44,944 nt of DNA, from contig JAUWQL010000009.1 in the NCBI GenBank assembly GCA_030611105.1, positions 1 through 44,944 of the forward strand, given 5' to 3'. Source of the stretch: Bacteroidales bacterium (lineage in GTDB: Bacteria > Bacteroidota > Bacteroidia > Bacteroidales > UBA12077). Below, in pieces: positions 15,399 to 24,750 of the stretch (positions are counted from its first letter, which is position 1; every line of letters starts with the position of its first letter). The notes below the pieces were generated by a model. It saw only the letters and a list, made by a program, of their open reading frames with translations, did no database searches and was not told the DNA's origin. A program made the translations under genes and the position numbers.

Positions 15399-17519
15399 AT
15401 GGCAACATTAGAGAAAATTAGAAATCGCGCAGGAGCATTAGTTGCAGTAGTTATAGGTATGGCACTGCTGGCATTTATTTTAGGAGATTTTTTATCCGGA
15501 TCAGGAGGTGGTTTATTTTCAGAATCACAGTATGAAATCGCAGAAATCTCTGGAAAATCTATTGCATACCAGAAATATCAAAAAGAATTAAATGATATTA
15601 TAGAGATTAATAAATTTAGTACTGGTCAAACTACCCTGGATGAAGCTACTGTTCAAAGAATTCAATCACAGACATGGAGTCAACTGGTTAGAGAATATGT
15701 TTTGGAAGACGAATACGATGAAATTGGCTTAGATATTAGCAGTCAGGAATTATGGGATATGGTTCAGGGAGAAAATATACATCCTATAATTCAAAATCTA
15801 TTTACAGATCCAGAAACGGGTAGGTTAAATACAATGGCTGTAATCCGATTCTTAAAAACGTACGATCAGGATCCCACGGGTCAGCAAAAAGCTTACTGGT
15901 TATTTATTGAAGATCAAATGATCCAGGAAAGAATGTTTACCAAATATTCGTACTTAATAAGTAAAGGACTATATTCGACTAAAACAGAAGCTCAAAACGA
16001 ACTTAATAACATTAATAAAAAGGTTGATTTTGAGTTTGTTATACAAAATATAAATACAATCCCTGATAGTTTAATCACAATTAAAAATAGTGATTTAAAA
16101 AAATATTACGATAATCATCAAAATGAATTTAAGCAAGAAGCTTCCAGAAATATAGAATATATAACTTTTGATGTTGTTCCTTCAGAAGCTGATAAAAATA
16201 CTACAGAAGAATGGATTAACAATATCAGGGAAGATTTTGCAAATACAGAAAGCGATAAGGAATTTGTAAGTTTAAATAGTGATTTTTCTTTTGATAATAA
16301 CTATTATAAGAAGGATGAATTACCTGAAGGGTTAAGAGATATAATGTTTGATGCTGAAGAAGGATTTATGCATGGCCCTTATTTTGAAAACGAAACATTT
16401 CTTTTAGCTAAACTTTCAGAAACTAAATATTTGCCTGACTCTGTTAAAGCAAAGCATATTTTATTACAACCAACACAAAATCAAAGTTCTGAACAAATTT
16501 TTGCATTAGCAGATAGTATTAAAGATTTACTAAAAAACGGAAATAGCTTTGCTTCTTTATCTAATCAATTCTCAACTGATAAAGCTGCTAATGAAAAAGG
16601 TGGCGATTTAGGATGGTTCAGAGCAAATCAAATGGTTTCTCCGTTTAGCGACACTTGTTTTGCTGCTAAAGTTGGTGAATATAAACTTGTTGCAACTCAA
16701 TATGGATTACATATTGTTCAGGTAACAAATAAAGCCAGGAATGAGAAAAAAGTTAAACTTGCTATTTTGGGCCGTAAATTAGAGCCTAGTTCAGAAACTT
16801 ACCAACAAACATACGCTCAGGCAAGTAAATTTGCCGGTAACAATCACACATACGAAGAATTTCTACAGACTATTGAAGAGGAAGGATTAACTAAAAAGAT
16901 TGCTGTCAATATTAATGAAGCAGATCAACAACTTGCAGGTTTAGAAAATCCAAGAGAATTAATACGATCAGTGTATGATACCGATAAATACAATATTATT
17001 AAGTCACAAAATAATCCGATTTTTACATTAGGCGATCGTTATGTAATTGGATTTGTTAATGAAGTTAAAGAAGATGGTGTTGCTCCATTCGAACAAGTTA
17101 AAGCACAAATAACAGTGCAGACTAAGAAACAGAAAAAAGCTGAATATCTTGCAGAAAAATTCAATGAGGCTTTACAGGAAAATAATGATTTAGAATCTTT
17201 AGCTACTAAATTCAATACAGTAGTATACGAAGCTACTGATATTAGTTTCCGATCTTACTCTGTTCCTAATGCCGGCATTGAACCTAAACTTGTTGCAGTT
17301 GCAACATCAATTAAGGTTGATCAGATTTCCATGCCTGTAAAAGGAAATAACATTGTGTTTGTGTTAAAAGTTAATTCTGTAAGTATGGAAGAAAATGCTA
17401 ATATTGAACTTCAACAAATGCAAACCATGACACAGTTTCAAAACAGAGCAAATTACGAAGCTTTCGAAGCTTTAAAAGAAACTGCAAATATTATAGACAA
17501 AAGAGCTAAATTTTATTAG
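15399..17519 (+). CDS. PpiD-like periplasmic peptidyl-prolyl isomerase
   Basis: A 706-residue SurA/PpiD-type foldase anchored by one N-terminal membrane helix (about 11-30, AGALVAVVIGMALLAFILG). The SurA_N-type chaperone region follows (about 40-330), then a parvulin rotamase domain (about 348-446: KAKHILLQP, FASLSNQFSTDKA, GGDLGWF, YGLHIVQV) and a C-terminal chaperone part to residue 706. It should help outer-membrane and exported proteins fold in the periplasm. Some candidate clients, such as the beta-barrel protein, are encoded just upstream. The length is normal for the Bacteroidota form. A shared bidirectional terminator follows 24 bp after the stop. Confidence 0.88.
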   Translation: MATLEKIRNRAGALVAVVIGMALLAFILGDFLSGSGGGLFSESQYEIAEISGKSIAYQKYQKELNDIIEINKFSTGQTTLDEATVQRIQSQTWSQLVREYVLEDEYDEIGLDISSQELWDMVQGENIHPIIQNLFTDPETGRLNTMAVIRFLKTYDQDPTGQQKAYWLFIEDQMIQERMFTKYSYLISKGLYSTKTEAQNELNNINKKVDFEFVIQNINTIPDSLITIKNSDLKKYYDNHQNEFKQEASRNIEYITFDVVPSEADKNTTEEWINNIREDFANTESDKEFVSLNSDFSFDNNYYKKDELPEGLRDIMFDAEEGFMHGPYFENETFLLAKLSETKYLPDSVKAKHILLQPTQNQSSEQIFALADSIKDLLKNGNSFASLSNQFSTDKAANEKGGDLGWFRANQMVSPFSDTCFAAKVGEYKLVATQYGLHIVQVTNKARNEKKVKLAILGRKLEPSSETYQQTYAQASKFAGNNHTYEEFLQTIEEEGLTKKIAVNINEADQQLAGLENPRELIRSVYDTDKYNIIKSQNNPIFTLGDRYVIGFVNEVKEDGVAPFEQVKAQITVQTKKQKKAEYLAEKFNEALQENNDLESLATKFNTVVYEATDISFRSYSVPNAGIEPKLVAVATSIKVDQISMPVKGNNIVFVLKVNSVSMEENANIELQQMQTMTQFQNRANYEAFEALKETANIIDKRAKFY

Positions 17520-17538
17520 AAAATACATTCTCATAAAT

Positions 17539-17571
17539 AAAAACGGAGTGAAAAATTCACTCCGTTTTTTT
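17539..17571. terminator. Bidirectional intrinsic terminator
   Basis: CGGAGTGAA (17544-17552), loop AAA and TTCACTCCG (17556-17564) form a perfect 9-bp stem, flanked by an A-tract on the left and six T on the right. It can terminate both the ppiD-like gene (+) and the radical SAM gene (-). The stop codon of the latter (17570-17572) touches the T-tract. Confidence 0.85.
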
Positions 17572-18973
17572 ATTTCATTTTATTCTGAACTCTCAACAAA
17601 GTTCTGAACATTGGTTCATCAATAATATTTTCCTTTCGATATTTCATAGCTGCCTGCATTAATTCCTGCGATGGCTCAGTATCAATAGAGTTCATCACAT
17701 TGTTTCTTTTTCCAATTTCACTGTCCAAAATATGTGTGAGGTTTTCTTTCCCTATTGTTTGACTTACATAAAACATCGGATTTATAACGTTCATCTCTTT
17801 TGAAATTATTCCTTCGTCAATAGCTATGTCGTATAATTCTGTATTTGGAATAATTCTTATTCCCTCGGTAATATGAACCATATCATCTTCAGAAATATAA
17901 TTATCAATAAATTTAAACGTTTCCAAAATAGTATCTTCAGTTTCACCAGGTCCGCCTAACATAAAGAACCACATGGTAGGCATATCATATTTACGGATTA
18001 TTTCTGCACACTGAATTAATTTATTCTTACTAAAATTTTTTCTGTATTTTTTTATCATCAACTCAGAAGCAGAATCAGGAGTACAATCTATCTGTGTAAA
18101 ACCAGCCTGTTTCATTAATAAAATTAATTTATCTGTTACTTCCCCCGGGTTAACTCCCATGGTACGAATCTTTATTTTCAACTTTCTTTTAATAATCTCT
18201 TTACAAATATTTATTGCATGTTTAAGTGGAGAATTAAATGTTGAATCAACAAACTCAAAAGTAACACCAGGTATTCGGTTTTGCACATCTTCAATTTCAT
18301 CAACAATACTGGAAACAGGTCTTAATCTGTATTTTTCCCCTTCTATGTTTGGATATGAACAGTATATACACTTATGAGTACATCCACGTTTTGTTTGAAC
18401 AGGGTAACTCCCTTTCTTATTATATGGTTCAAAATTTATAAATTGATCGATATTTGCTCTTGGTATTAGCAAAGGTTTACTAGTTTGTTCTTTTATCTTA
18501 ATGTATTTATTATGTTTAGAAATAACATTTTCCAGCTCTATATCATAATTTCCATTTTCCAAATAAGAAAGTAACTTTGGAAATAATTCCTCGGCTTCGC
18601 CTATTATACCATAATCAACATTAAAATATTCAAATATTTGTTCAGGAGCTATACTAAATCCACTACCACCAATAATTAAAGGAACATTGAAATTATCTTT
18701 TACAGGATTGATAATTATATTTTTAATTTCGTCGATATACCATTTGCATTTTCGCATGGTAACATTATCAATATTCCGTAACCCCACACCTATATAATCC
18801 GGATTAAATTCCCTGATAAAACTTAACAAAACGCTTGTTGAGCTAAAAGCTGAATCAAAAACTTTAACTTCATATTTATCTTTTAAAGACGATGCTACAA
18901 GAGATATTCCCAATGGGGCCACCGGGTAAGGTAGAATTTCAATATTTGAATTTATAAGTAAAACTTTTTTCAT
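17570..18973 (-). CDS. B12-binding-type radical SAM protein
   Basis: A 467-residue radical SAM enzyme. Residues 1-135 form a Rossmann-like cobalamin-binding-type domain (PYPVAPLGISLVASSL, GVGLRNIDN, IIGGSGFSIAPEQ, GEAEELFPKLL). The usual DxHxxG cobalt-ligand motif is not seen, so cobalamin may be bound without the His ligand or not at all. The [4Fe-4S] site is C198-x3-C202-x2-C205 (RGCTHKCIYCSYP), followed by the TIM-barrel core with FMLGGPGETEDT near 335. The N-terminal PYP-x-PLG pattern recalls lipid-modifying members of the group, but substrate and reaction are unknown. No methyltransferase or lipid gene is adjacent. It is probably transcribed alone, as a terminator separates it from yqeY. 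Confidence 0.8.
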   Translation of the reverse strand: MKKVLLINSNIEILPYPVAPLGISLVASSLKDKYEVKVFDSAFSSTSVLLSFIREFNPDYIGVGLRNIDNVTMRKCKWYIDEIKNIIINPVKDNFNVPLIIGGSGFSIAPEQIFEYFNVDYGIIGEAEELFPKLLSYLENGNYDIELENVISKHNKYIKIKEQTSKPLLIPRANIDQFINFEPYNKKGSYPVQTKRGCTHKCIYCSYPNIEGEKYRLRPVSSIVDEIEDVQNRIPGVTFEFVDSTFNSPLKHAINICKEIIKRKLKIKIRTMGVNPGEVTDKLILLMKQAGFTQIDCTPDSASELMIKKYRKNFSKNKLIQCAEIIRKYDMPTMWFFMLGGPGETEDTILETFKFIDNYISEDDMVHITEGIRIIPNTELYDIAIDEGIISKEMNVINPMFYVSQTIGKENLTHILDSEIGKRNNVMNSIDTEPSQELMQAAMKYRKENIIDEPMFRTLLRVQNKMK

Positions 18974-19007
18974 TAAAATGTCGCATCAATTGATAGTCGA
19001 TAAAGAT

Positions 19008-19037
19008 AAAAAAAAGCTCACATTACCGCGAGCTTTT
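19008..19037 (-). terminator. Intrinsic terminator after yqeY (end of the dcw transcript)
   Basis: On the minus strand AAAAGCTC (19030-19037), a 10-nt loop and GAGCTTTT (19012-19019) continue into a longer T-run. It lies 60 bp after the yqeY stop and would end the long division/cell-wall operon before the radical SAM gene. Confidence 0.75.
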
Positions 19038-19096
19038 CTAAGTAAGCCTCAATTAATACTTAAAATGACTAAAATCAAAAACTTGCAATTAATCAT

Positions 19097-19549
19097 TTAT
19101 AATTTTAGAAGTGATTTTACTTTATCGGCAATTGCTTTACCTTCAGCTTTACCTGCAAGTTCTTTCGAAGCTCTTCCCATAACTTTTCCCATATCGGCCA
19201 TACTTTTTGCACCAACTTCTTCAATAATATTTTTAATAATAGAAGTTAACTCCTCATCACTCATTTGTTCCGGTAAATAAGCCTCAATAATTTTTGCTTC
19301 TGACAGTTCTTTTTCTGCCAGATCGGTTCTACTTTGTTCTGTATAAATTTGAGCAGAATCTTTTCTTTGCTTCACCAATTTTTGAAGGATTTTCATCTCA
19401 GCCTCTCCTGAAATTTCATCAGCTCCTCCTTTTTGAGTTTTTTCCAGTAATAATGCTGCTTTAATTGCTCTTAAAGATTCAAGCTTTTCCTTATTTTTTG
19501 CACGCATTGCATCCTTAATATCCTGATTAATTTTGTTTTCTAAACTCAT
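19097..19549 (-). CDS. GatB/YqeY domain protein
   Basis: A 150-residue YqeY-type protein, the stand-alone helical domain related to the C-terminus of the GatB amidotransferase subunit. The typical helical start (LENKINQDIKDAMRAKNKEK), KLVKQRKDSA, YLPEQMSDEEL and the C-terminal GKVMGRASKELAGKAEGK are all present. GatB tails bind tRNA, so a tRNA-related role is often supposed, but the function of YqeY is not settled. It begins 12 bp after the ftsZ stop and forms the end of the dcw row, an order known in other Bacteroidota. Confidence 0.88.
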   Translation of the reverse strand: MSLENKINQDIKDAMRAKNKEKLESLRAIKAALLLEKTQKGGADEISGEAEMKILQKLVKQRKDSAQIYTEQSRTDLAEKELSEAKIIEAYLPEQMSDEELTSIIKNIIEEVGAKSMADMGKVMGRASKELAGKAEGKAIADKVKSLLKL

Positions 19550-19561
19550 AATATCTATTTT

Positions 19562-21040
19562 TTAATCAACATTGTCATGTAAATAAGAATTGTTCGGATT
19601 TAAAGTAGCTCCATCATTATCCTCATCATCCTTTAGTGAGTAACGTGAAACTTTTGAATCATCAGAATGATCAGGTTGTTCTATTTTTAGATTTTTTCGT
19701 TTATATGCAGGTTCACTTTCAAACTCGTCGATATTATCTTTAATTTTTGATGAATCCATTCGTCTTTCTTTCATTCTTTCACGAGATTCATTCAATTTTT
19801 TCAAAATCTCCGATTTTTTAGTTTCAACCGCTACTTCAGTATCTGATTCAGATTCCTGAAGAACAATAAATTTATCAGAATCTGTATTTCTGCTTTTCTT
19901 TATATCAAAATCTAAAGTACGTTGAGTTAAATCCAGACTTTTATCTTCTTCATCTGTAATTTCATCATCCAGTATTAATGTTGGAGCTTCTCTCTTAACT
20001 ACATCTTCACTTTCTGATAAGGTTATAGTCTTTTTAGTAATTTTCTTAGCATAAAGTTCAGGAATACTATTACTCTCGAAACCTGTAGCAATTATAGTAA
20101 TGCCAATACTTTCCCCTAGTTTTTCGTCAACACCTGTTCCCCAAATAATGTTAGGACTTGAACCCACTTCACTATTAACATAATCGGCTATTTCGCCAAT
20201 TTCATCCATAGTAATTTCGTTTGTTCCGGATGTAATATTTAACAATATATTTTCTGTTCCATTAATATCGTTATCATTTAATAATGGAGACGTTAATGCT
20301 TGCTGAACTGCTTTTACGGCTCGGTCTTCGCCTTCGGCAATACCTGTACCCATTAAAGCAACACCACTATTCGAAAGAACTGTTTCTACATCAGCAAAAT
20401 CAACATTTATATAACCGGAAACAGTTATTATTTCTGCAATGCCTTTTGCTGCAGTTGCTAAAACATTATCAGCATACGAAAAAGCTTCTGAAAATTTCAA
20501 ATTACCACAAACTTCACGTAACTTCTCATTATTAATAACAAGTAATGAATCAACATATTTTTCAATCTCGCTAATCCCTTCCACAGCTTGACTAATTCGG
20601 CGGTCTCCTTCGAAACGAAAAGGGATTGTAACAATCGCAATCGTCAATAAGCCCATTTCTTTAGCAGCCTTAGCTATTATCGGCGCTGCACCGGTTCCTG
20701 TTCCTCCACCCATTCCTGCAGTAATGAAAACCATTTTGGTGTTACCTCCCAAAATATCAACAATATCGTCAAGGTTTTCAATTGCAGCCTGACGACCAAT
20801 TTCAGGTTTATTTCCTGCTCCACGACCCTCGGTTAGAGATTCGCCTAATTGAACTTTTACTGTTACAGGACTATTTGCAAGCGCCTGTGCATCAGCATTA
20901 CAAACCACAAAATTAACATCTTTGATACCCTGTCTGAACATGTGATTGACTGCATTACCACCTCCTCCACCAACTCCAATAACTTTAATTATTGAAGACC
21001 TGTCGACAGGTAAATCGAAATTCATTAAATCATCAGTCAT
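19562..21040 (-). CDS. ftsZ: Cell division GTPase FtsZ
   Basis: A 492-residue FtsZ, the tubulin-like GTPase that forms the division ring. The tubulin signature GGGTGTGAAP (111-120), the N-terminal VGGGGGNAVNHM and the conserved core to about residue 320 are complete. A long charged linker follows (about 340-475), then the short tail NSYLHDNVD, which should bind FtsA. The extended linker is common in Bacteroidota. It lies behind ftsA across an unusually long 187-bp spacer, which may contain its own promoter or processing site. Confidence 0.97.
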   Translation of the reverse strand: MTDDLMNFDLPVDRSSIIKVIGVGGGGGNAVNHMFRQGIKDVNFVVCNADAQALANSPVTVKVQLGESLTEGRGAGNKPEIGRQAAIENLDDIVDILGGNTKMVFITAGMGGGTGTGAAPIIAKAAKEMGLLTIAIVTIPFRFEGDRRISQAVEGISEIEKYVDSLLVINNEKLREVCGNLKFSEAFSYADNVLATAAKGIAEIITVSGYINVDFADVETVLSNSGVALMGTGIAEGEDRAVKAVQQALTSPLLNDNDINGTENILLNITSGTNEITMDEIGEIADYVNSEVGSSPNIIWGTGVDEKLGESIGITIIATGFESNSIPELYAKKITKKTITLSESEDVVKREAPTLILDDEITDEEDKSLDLTQRTLDFDIKKSRNTDSDKFIVLQESESDTEVAVETKKSEILKKLNESRERMKERRMDSSKIKDNIDEFESEPAYKRKNLKIEQPDHSDDSKVSRYSLKDDEDNDGATLNPNNSYLHDNVD

Positions 21041-21204
21041 AATTTTTTATTTATTATTTTTTAACAAAACATGTAACTGTAACTATTCAATTTTACTTCA
21101 TTCAGTCCTTTAGCTATTAGCCATCAGCTTTCAGCAATTTAACAATAACAACTGCAAAGTGTAAACCGTTTACTGTCTGCTGCTGCTTTCTCCCCATCTC
21201 TTTG

Positions 21205-21228
21205 TCTCATTTTCTCATTTTCTCATTT
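21205..21228 (+). repeat. Three 8-bp tandem repeats in the ftsA-ftsZ spacer
   Basis: TCTCATTT occurs three times without interruption, immediately before the ftsA stop codon. It is part of a longer pyrimidine-rich stretch (about 21180-21236) that is purine-rich in the operon transcript. Confidence 0.7.
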
Positions 21229-22550
21229 TACATTTCCGCATCATTCTCATCGAAAATATCTGTAAATACCTTCTTTAAATTACCCATAAATCCTGATTTG
21301 CTTTCACTTCTCACATCATCCTGCTCTTCTGCAACATTATCTTCAAGTTCAATTTCCGATTCATTAAGCTTAACAGCACTTTTATTCTTATCATTTTGCT
21401 CAAAGCCTTTTAGAATAAGCCCTACACCTGTTGCATGCATAGGATGATTAACCTCAGGAATAGCATCTGAAGCCAAATGTTCGGTAGGATAGCCAATTCG
21501 AACATCCATTCCTGTTTTGAATTTAAACAATGCCGGAAGATGTTTTAACAAAGCTCCACCACCTGTTAAAACAATGCCTGCACTTAATTTATCGAAATAT
21601 CCTGAATTCTCGATTTCATATATTACGGCATCAAGGATTTCTTCCATTCGGGATTGAATTATGTAAGCTAAACTTTTAAAAGATATTTCTTTTGGCTCAC
21701 GTCCGCTAATTCCGGGAATAGAAACAACTTCTGTATCTTTTGCCAAATCGCCTAAGGCCGAACCATATTGTATTTTTAATAATTCGGCCTGGCGCTGTAA
21801 AATCGAACATCCTTCTTTAATATCTTTTGTAATCACATCGCCACCAAAAGGAATAACTGCTGTATGCCTTATTATATCATCGTAATATACTGCAATGTCA
21901 GTAGTTCCACCACCTATATCAACCAAAGCCACACCCGCTTCTTTTTCATCAGCGGTAAGTACTGCCTCCGATGAAGCCAATGGCTCCAATATCAGTTGGT
22001 TAAGTTTTAATCCGGCTTTAGCAATACATTTTCCAATATTCTTTGCAGATGCAATTTGTCCAATTACAATGTGAAAATTCGCTTCAACACGCTTCCCTGA
22101 CATTCCAACAGGGTTTTTTACCCCCGTTTCATTATCGACAATATAATTTTGAGGAAGAACATGAATAATTTCCTCACCAATATCAATAGGAATTTTATAC
22201 ATGTCCTGAATAAGAGCATTAATATCATCCTTAGTTATTTCATCATCGTAAGAATCACGATTAATGTAACCACGATTTTTTATACTCTTAATGTGTTGAC
22301 CGGCAATACCAACATAAACATCCGAAATTTGCTTCCCAATGGTGAACTGAACATCTTCAACAGTTTTCTGAATAGAATTCACTGCTTCTTCGATGTTTAA
22401 AATAACACCACGCTTAATTCCTTTCGAAACTGTTTTGCTAATTCCAAGAATTTCGATCTTGCCATTTTCTTTTCTTTTACCGACAATGGCAACAATCTTC
22501 GTTGTTCCTATGTCTATTGCTGCAACAAAATCTTCTTTTTGACTCATCAT
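21228..22550 (-). CDS. ftsA: Cell division protein FtsA
   Basis: A 440-residue actin-like FtsA, which tethers FtsZ to the membrane and recruits late division proteins. The phosphate-1 motif AAIDIGTTKIVAIVG starts near residue 9. The SHS2/1C domain follows, then the phosphate-2 region VDIGGGTTDIAVY and the adenosine motif IVLTGGGALLKHLP. The C-terminal end (GFMGNLKKVFTDIFDEN) looks like an amphipathic membrane-targeting helix. ATG codons at 22550 and 22547 are both possible. The start follows the ftsQ stop by one base, so the genes are translationally coupled. Confidence 0.95.
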   Translation of the reverse strand: MMSQKEDFVAAIDIGTTKIVAIVGKRKENGKIEILGISKTVSKGIKRGVILNIEEAVNSIQKTVEDVQFTIGKQISDVYVGIAGQHIKSIKNRGYINRDSYDDEITKDDINALIQDMYKIPIDIGEEIIHVLPQNYIVDNETGVKNPVGMSGKRVEANFHIVIGQIASAKNIGKCIAKAGLKLNQLILEPLASSEAVLTADEKEAGVALVDIGGGTTDIAVYYDDIIRHTAVIPFGGDVITKDIKEGCSILQRQAELLKIQYGSALGDLAKDTEVVSIPGISGREPKEISFKSLAYIIQSRMEEILDAVIYEIENSGYFDKLSAGIVLTGGGALLKHLPALFKFKTGMDVRIGYPTEHLASDAIPEVNHPMHATGVGLILKGFEQNDKNKSAVKLNESEIELEDNVAEEQDDVRSESKSGFMGNLKKVFTDIFDENDAEM

Positions 22551-22551
22551 A

Positions 22552-23358
22552 TTATCGTTTTGTACAAATTACTTGATTTTCAAATTTTAAACTTATTTTA
22601 TCGTATTTATTCCAACCAACATTATTTAATCCTTGCAGATAAAATGCTCGCAGATTTCTAAATTTTATTTCATAATTCTCGATGCTTCCGAAGTAAATGA
22701 GATGTGCTCCAACACGTGGAATTAACTCAAACTCATATTCATCATTTACATAAATTTGCTCTATTTGTGCTCTCCAAAAATCATCTTCGTAAATAAATTT
22801 ACTCAACTCGTATAAATCACATACTAAATGATTTCTTTTCCAATTTTCATTCCGATAGTTATCGGGATTATCGCAATATATTTCACGCGTTCTGTTTACT
22901 TCAAAATGCTCAACAATATTCCCGTTAGCAATTAATACATGCGATGAGTATTTGCTCGATAACGGCATTATTGTTCCTTCCTGATCGATATAATAACTTT
23001 GTTTGCGTTTATTTATAACCCTTACAATTGGATTTCGCTGATCAATTTCAACCCTGATATCGCCTTCAAGCGTAACATAAACTTCCGAGTTTTTTACGGA
23101 AGCATGTTGTTTTAACTTTCTTTCCAGTTCTTTTGTATTAATTGACATTACCGGTGTTCCGATAACATTCATATCAGTTTCATGAAAAAAGTCTTTAATA
23201 TCGCTTACCGTAATAAAACCGTTTTGTAAACTATCTAAAATTACCACCTTAATATCATGACAAAGAATCTTGTTTCTTCGTTCTTTAACAAAACTCATTG
23301 CAACTGCGAAATACACAATTATAAAAACCCAAATCAATATGTTTTTTAAAATTTTCAC
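22552..23358 (-). CDS. ftsQ: Cell division protein FtsQ/DivIB
   Basis: A 268-residue FtsQ-type bitopic protein. It has a short cytoplasmic head, a membrane helix at about 6-23 (ILIWVFIIVYFAVAMSF) and a periplasmic POTRA-like segment (LDSLQNGFITVSDIKDFF ... ERKLKQHASVKNSEVYV). A beta domain with QRNPIVRV and YYIDQEGTIMPLS follows. It links the early and late divisome with FtsL and FtsB-type partners. The start codon is GTG at 23358, directly adjoining the murC stop codon with no gap. Its length and position between murC and ftsA are as expected. Confidence 0.92.
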   Translation of the reverse strand: MKILKNILIWVFIIVYFAVAMSFVKERRNKILCHDIKVVILDSLQNGFITVSDIKDFFHETDMNVIGTPVMSINTKELERKLKQHASVKNSEVYVTLEGDIRVEIDQRNPIVRVINKRKQSYYIDQEGTIMPLSSKYSSHVLIANGNIVEHFEVNRTREIYCDNPDNYRNENWKRNHLVCDLYELSKFIYEDDFWRAQIEQIYVNDEYEFELIPRVGAHLIYFGSIENYEIKFRNLRAFYLQGLNNVGWNKYDKISLKFENQVICTKR

Positions 23359-24735
23359 CTAAATTTTATCATATAGTTTTTTAATTGGCTCAATAAATTC
23401 ATCTATATCACCGGCTCCTAAAGTCATCAGAACTTCAGGTTTTTTATTCTTTAATATTTCCAATAGTTCAGCTTTTGTACATAAAGTTTTATTTTGATTT
23501 TTAATTTTATTAAAAATTAATTCTGAACTTACTCCCGGGATTGGCTTTTCTCGTGCCGGATATATATCCAACAAGATTATTTCATCAAGTAATTCCAGGC
23601 TTTCTGCAAATCCACTCACAAAATCTCTTGTGCGAGTATATAAATGTGGTTGAAAAATTCCTGTTATTCTTTTTCCCTTAAATAATTCTTTTGCTGATCC
23701 GATGGATGCTCTCAGCTCTTCAGGATGATGTGCATAATCATCAATATACACAAAATCATCACGTTGGATTTGATAATCAAACCGGCGTTGAATTCCTTTA
23801 AATTTCTTTAAAGAATTAAAAATCTCATCGTTATGAACACCAGACATTGTTGCTATTCCGATTGCTGCTATTGCATTTTCAAGATTCATTAAGCCAGGTA
23901 AACCTAGTTTTAAATTATTGATCCTACCTTTTATTCCAATAAAATCGAAAACATACAGTCCGTTCTCAATTCTAATATTTTCTGCTCTGAAATCAGATTC
24001 CTTGTCTAAAGAGTAAGTGTAAATTTCAATATCATCTCTTTCTGGGACATTAAAATCTAATCCAGCTTTTACTAATAATTTCCCTCCCGGATTAATCTGG
24101 TTTACAAACTGTTTAAATGCGTTTCTCAAATCATTTTCATCAGAATAAATATCTAAATGATCAGCATCAACAGCAGATATTATTGCTTTTTGTGGATTAA
24201 GATGTAAGAATGATCTGTCAAATTCATCCGCTTCAACAACTACATATTTACTATCCTTATCGGCTAAAAAATTGGTTTTGTAATTTTTTGAAATCCCACC
24301 TAAAAAAGCATTGCACCCCATTCTCGATTTTCTCATTAAATGAGCAATCATAGTTGTAATGGTAGTTTTGCCATGTGTTCCGGCTACAGCAATACATTTC
24401 TTTTCGCGTGAAAGTATTCCTAAAACTTCCGAACGCTTCTTAATCTCAAAACCTTCTTCAATAAAATAATTTAACTCCTTATGATTCTTTGGCATAGCAG
24501 GAGTGTAAACTACCAGTGTATTGTGTTTGTTTTTAAACTCTTTAGGAATATTTAAAATATCATCGCTAAAATGAATATAAATACCTTCATTTATTAAATC
24601 ATCGGTTAATGGTTTTGAAACTTTATCGTAACCCGCCACATTTTTACCAATAGTATTAAAATACCTGGCTATGGCGCTCATTCCAATTCCGCCAATACCT
24701 AAAAAATAAACATTATGTAATGTCTTAATATCCAT
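23359..24735 (-). CDS. murC: UDP-N-acetylmuramate--L-alanine ligase
   Basis: A 458-residue MurC, which adds the first amino acid, L-alanine, to UDP-MurNAc. The UDP-binding start is FLGIGGIGMSAIARYF (11-26). The ATP loop is AGTHGKTT (118-125), and DDYAHHPEE and QPHLYTRT mark the later domains. All three Mur ligase domains are intact. Its first 15 codons (24692-24735) are duplicated at 25357-25400 with 5 differences in 44 bp. murG, normally the direct neighbour, is separated from it by an ORF6N-domain gene whose stop lies 15 bp before this ATG. Transcription must pass through or start within the inserted unit, as no terminator is seen there. Confidence 0.96.
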   Translation of the reverse strand: MDIKTLHNVYFLGIGGIGMSAIARYFNTIGKNVAGYDKVSKPLTDDLINEGIYIHFSDDILNIPKEFKNKHNTLVVYTPAMPKNHKELNYFIEEGFEIKKRSEVLGILSREKKCIAVAGTHGKTTITTMIAHLMRKSRMGCNAFLGGISKNYKTNFLADKDSKYVVVEADEFDRSFLHLNPQKAIISAVDADHLDIYSDENDLRNAFKQFVNQINPGGKLLVKAGLDFNVPERDDIEIYTYSLDKESDFRAENIRIENGLYVFDFIGIKGRINNLKLGLPGLMNLENAIAAIGIATMSGVHNDEIFNSLKKFKGIQRRFDYQIQRDDFVYIDDYAHHPEELRASIGSAKELFKGKRITGIFQPHLYTRTRDFVSGFAESLELLDEIILLDIYPAREKPIPGVSSELIFNKIKNQNKTLCTKAELLEILKNKKPEVLMTLGAGDIDEFIEPIKKLYDKI

Positions 24736-24750
24736 TTTTGTTTTAAGCTA

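Noticed and set aside
20284-20535. Leucine/glutamine-rich open frame opposite ftsZ
   Set aside because: It is an antisense shadow of the highly conserved FtsZ core and has a composition artefact typical of reversed coding sequence.
21202-21447. Serine-rich open frame opposite the ftsA 3' end
   Set aside because: Its length comes from the acidic/serine codons of ftsA read backwards; no start context or family match is seen.
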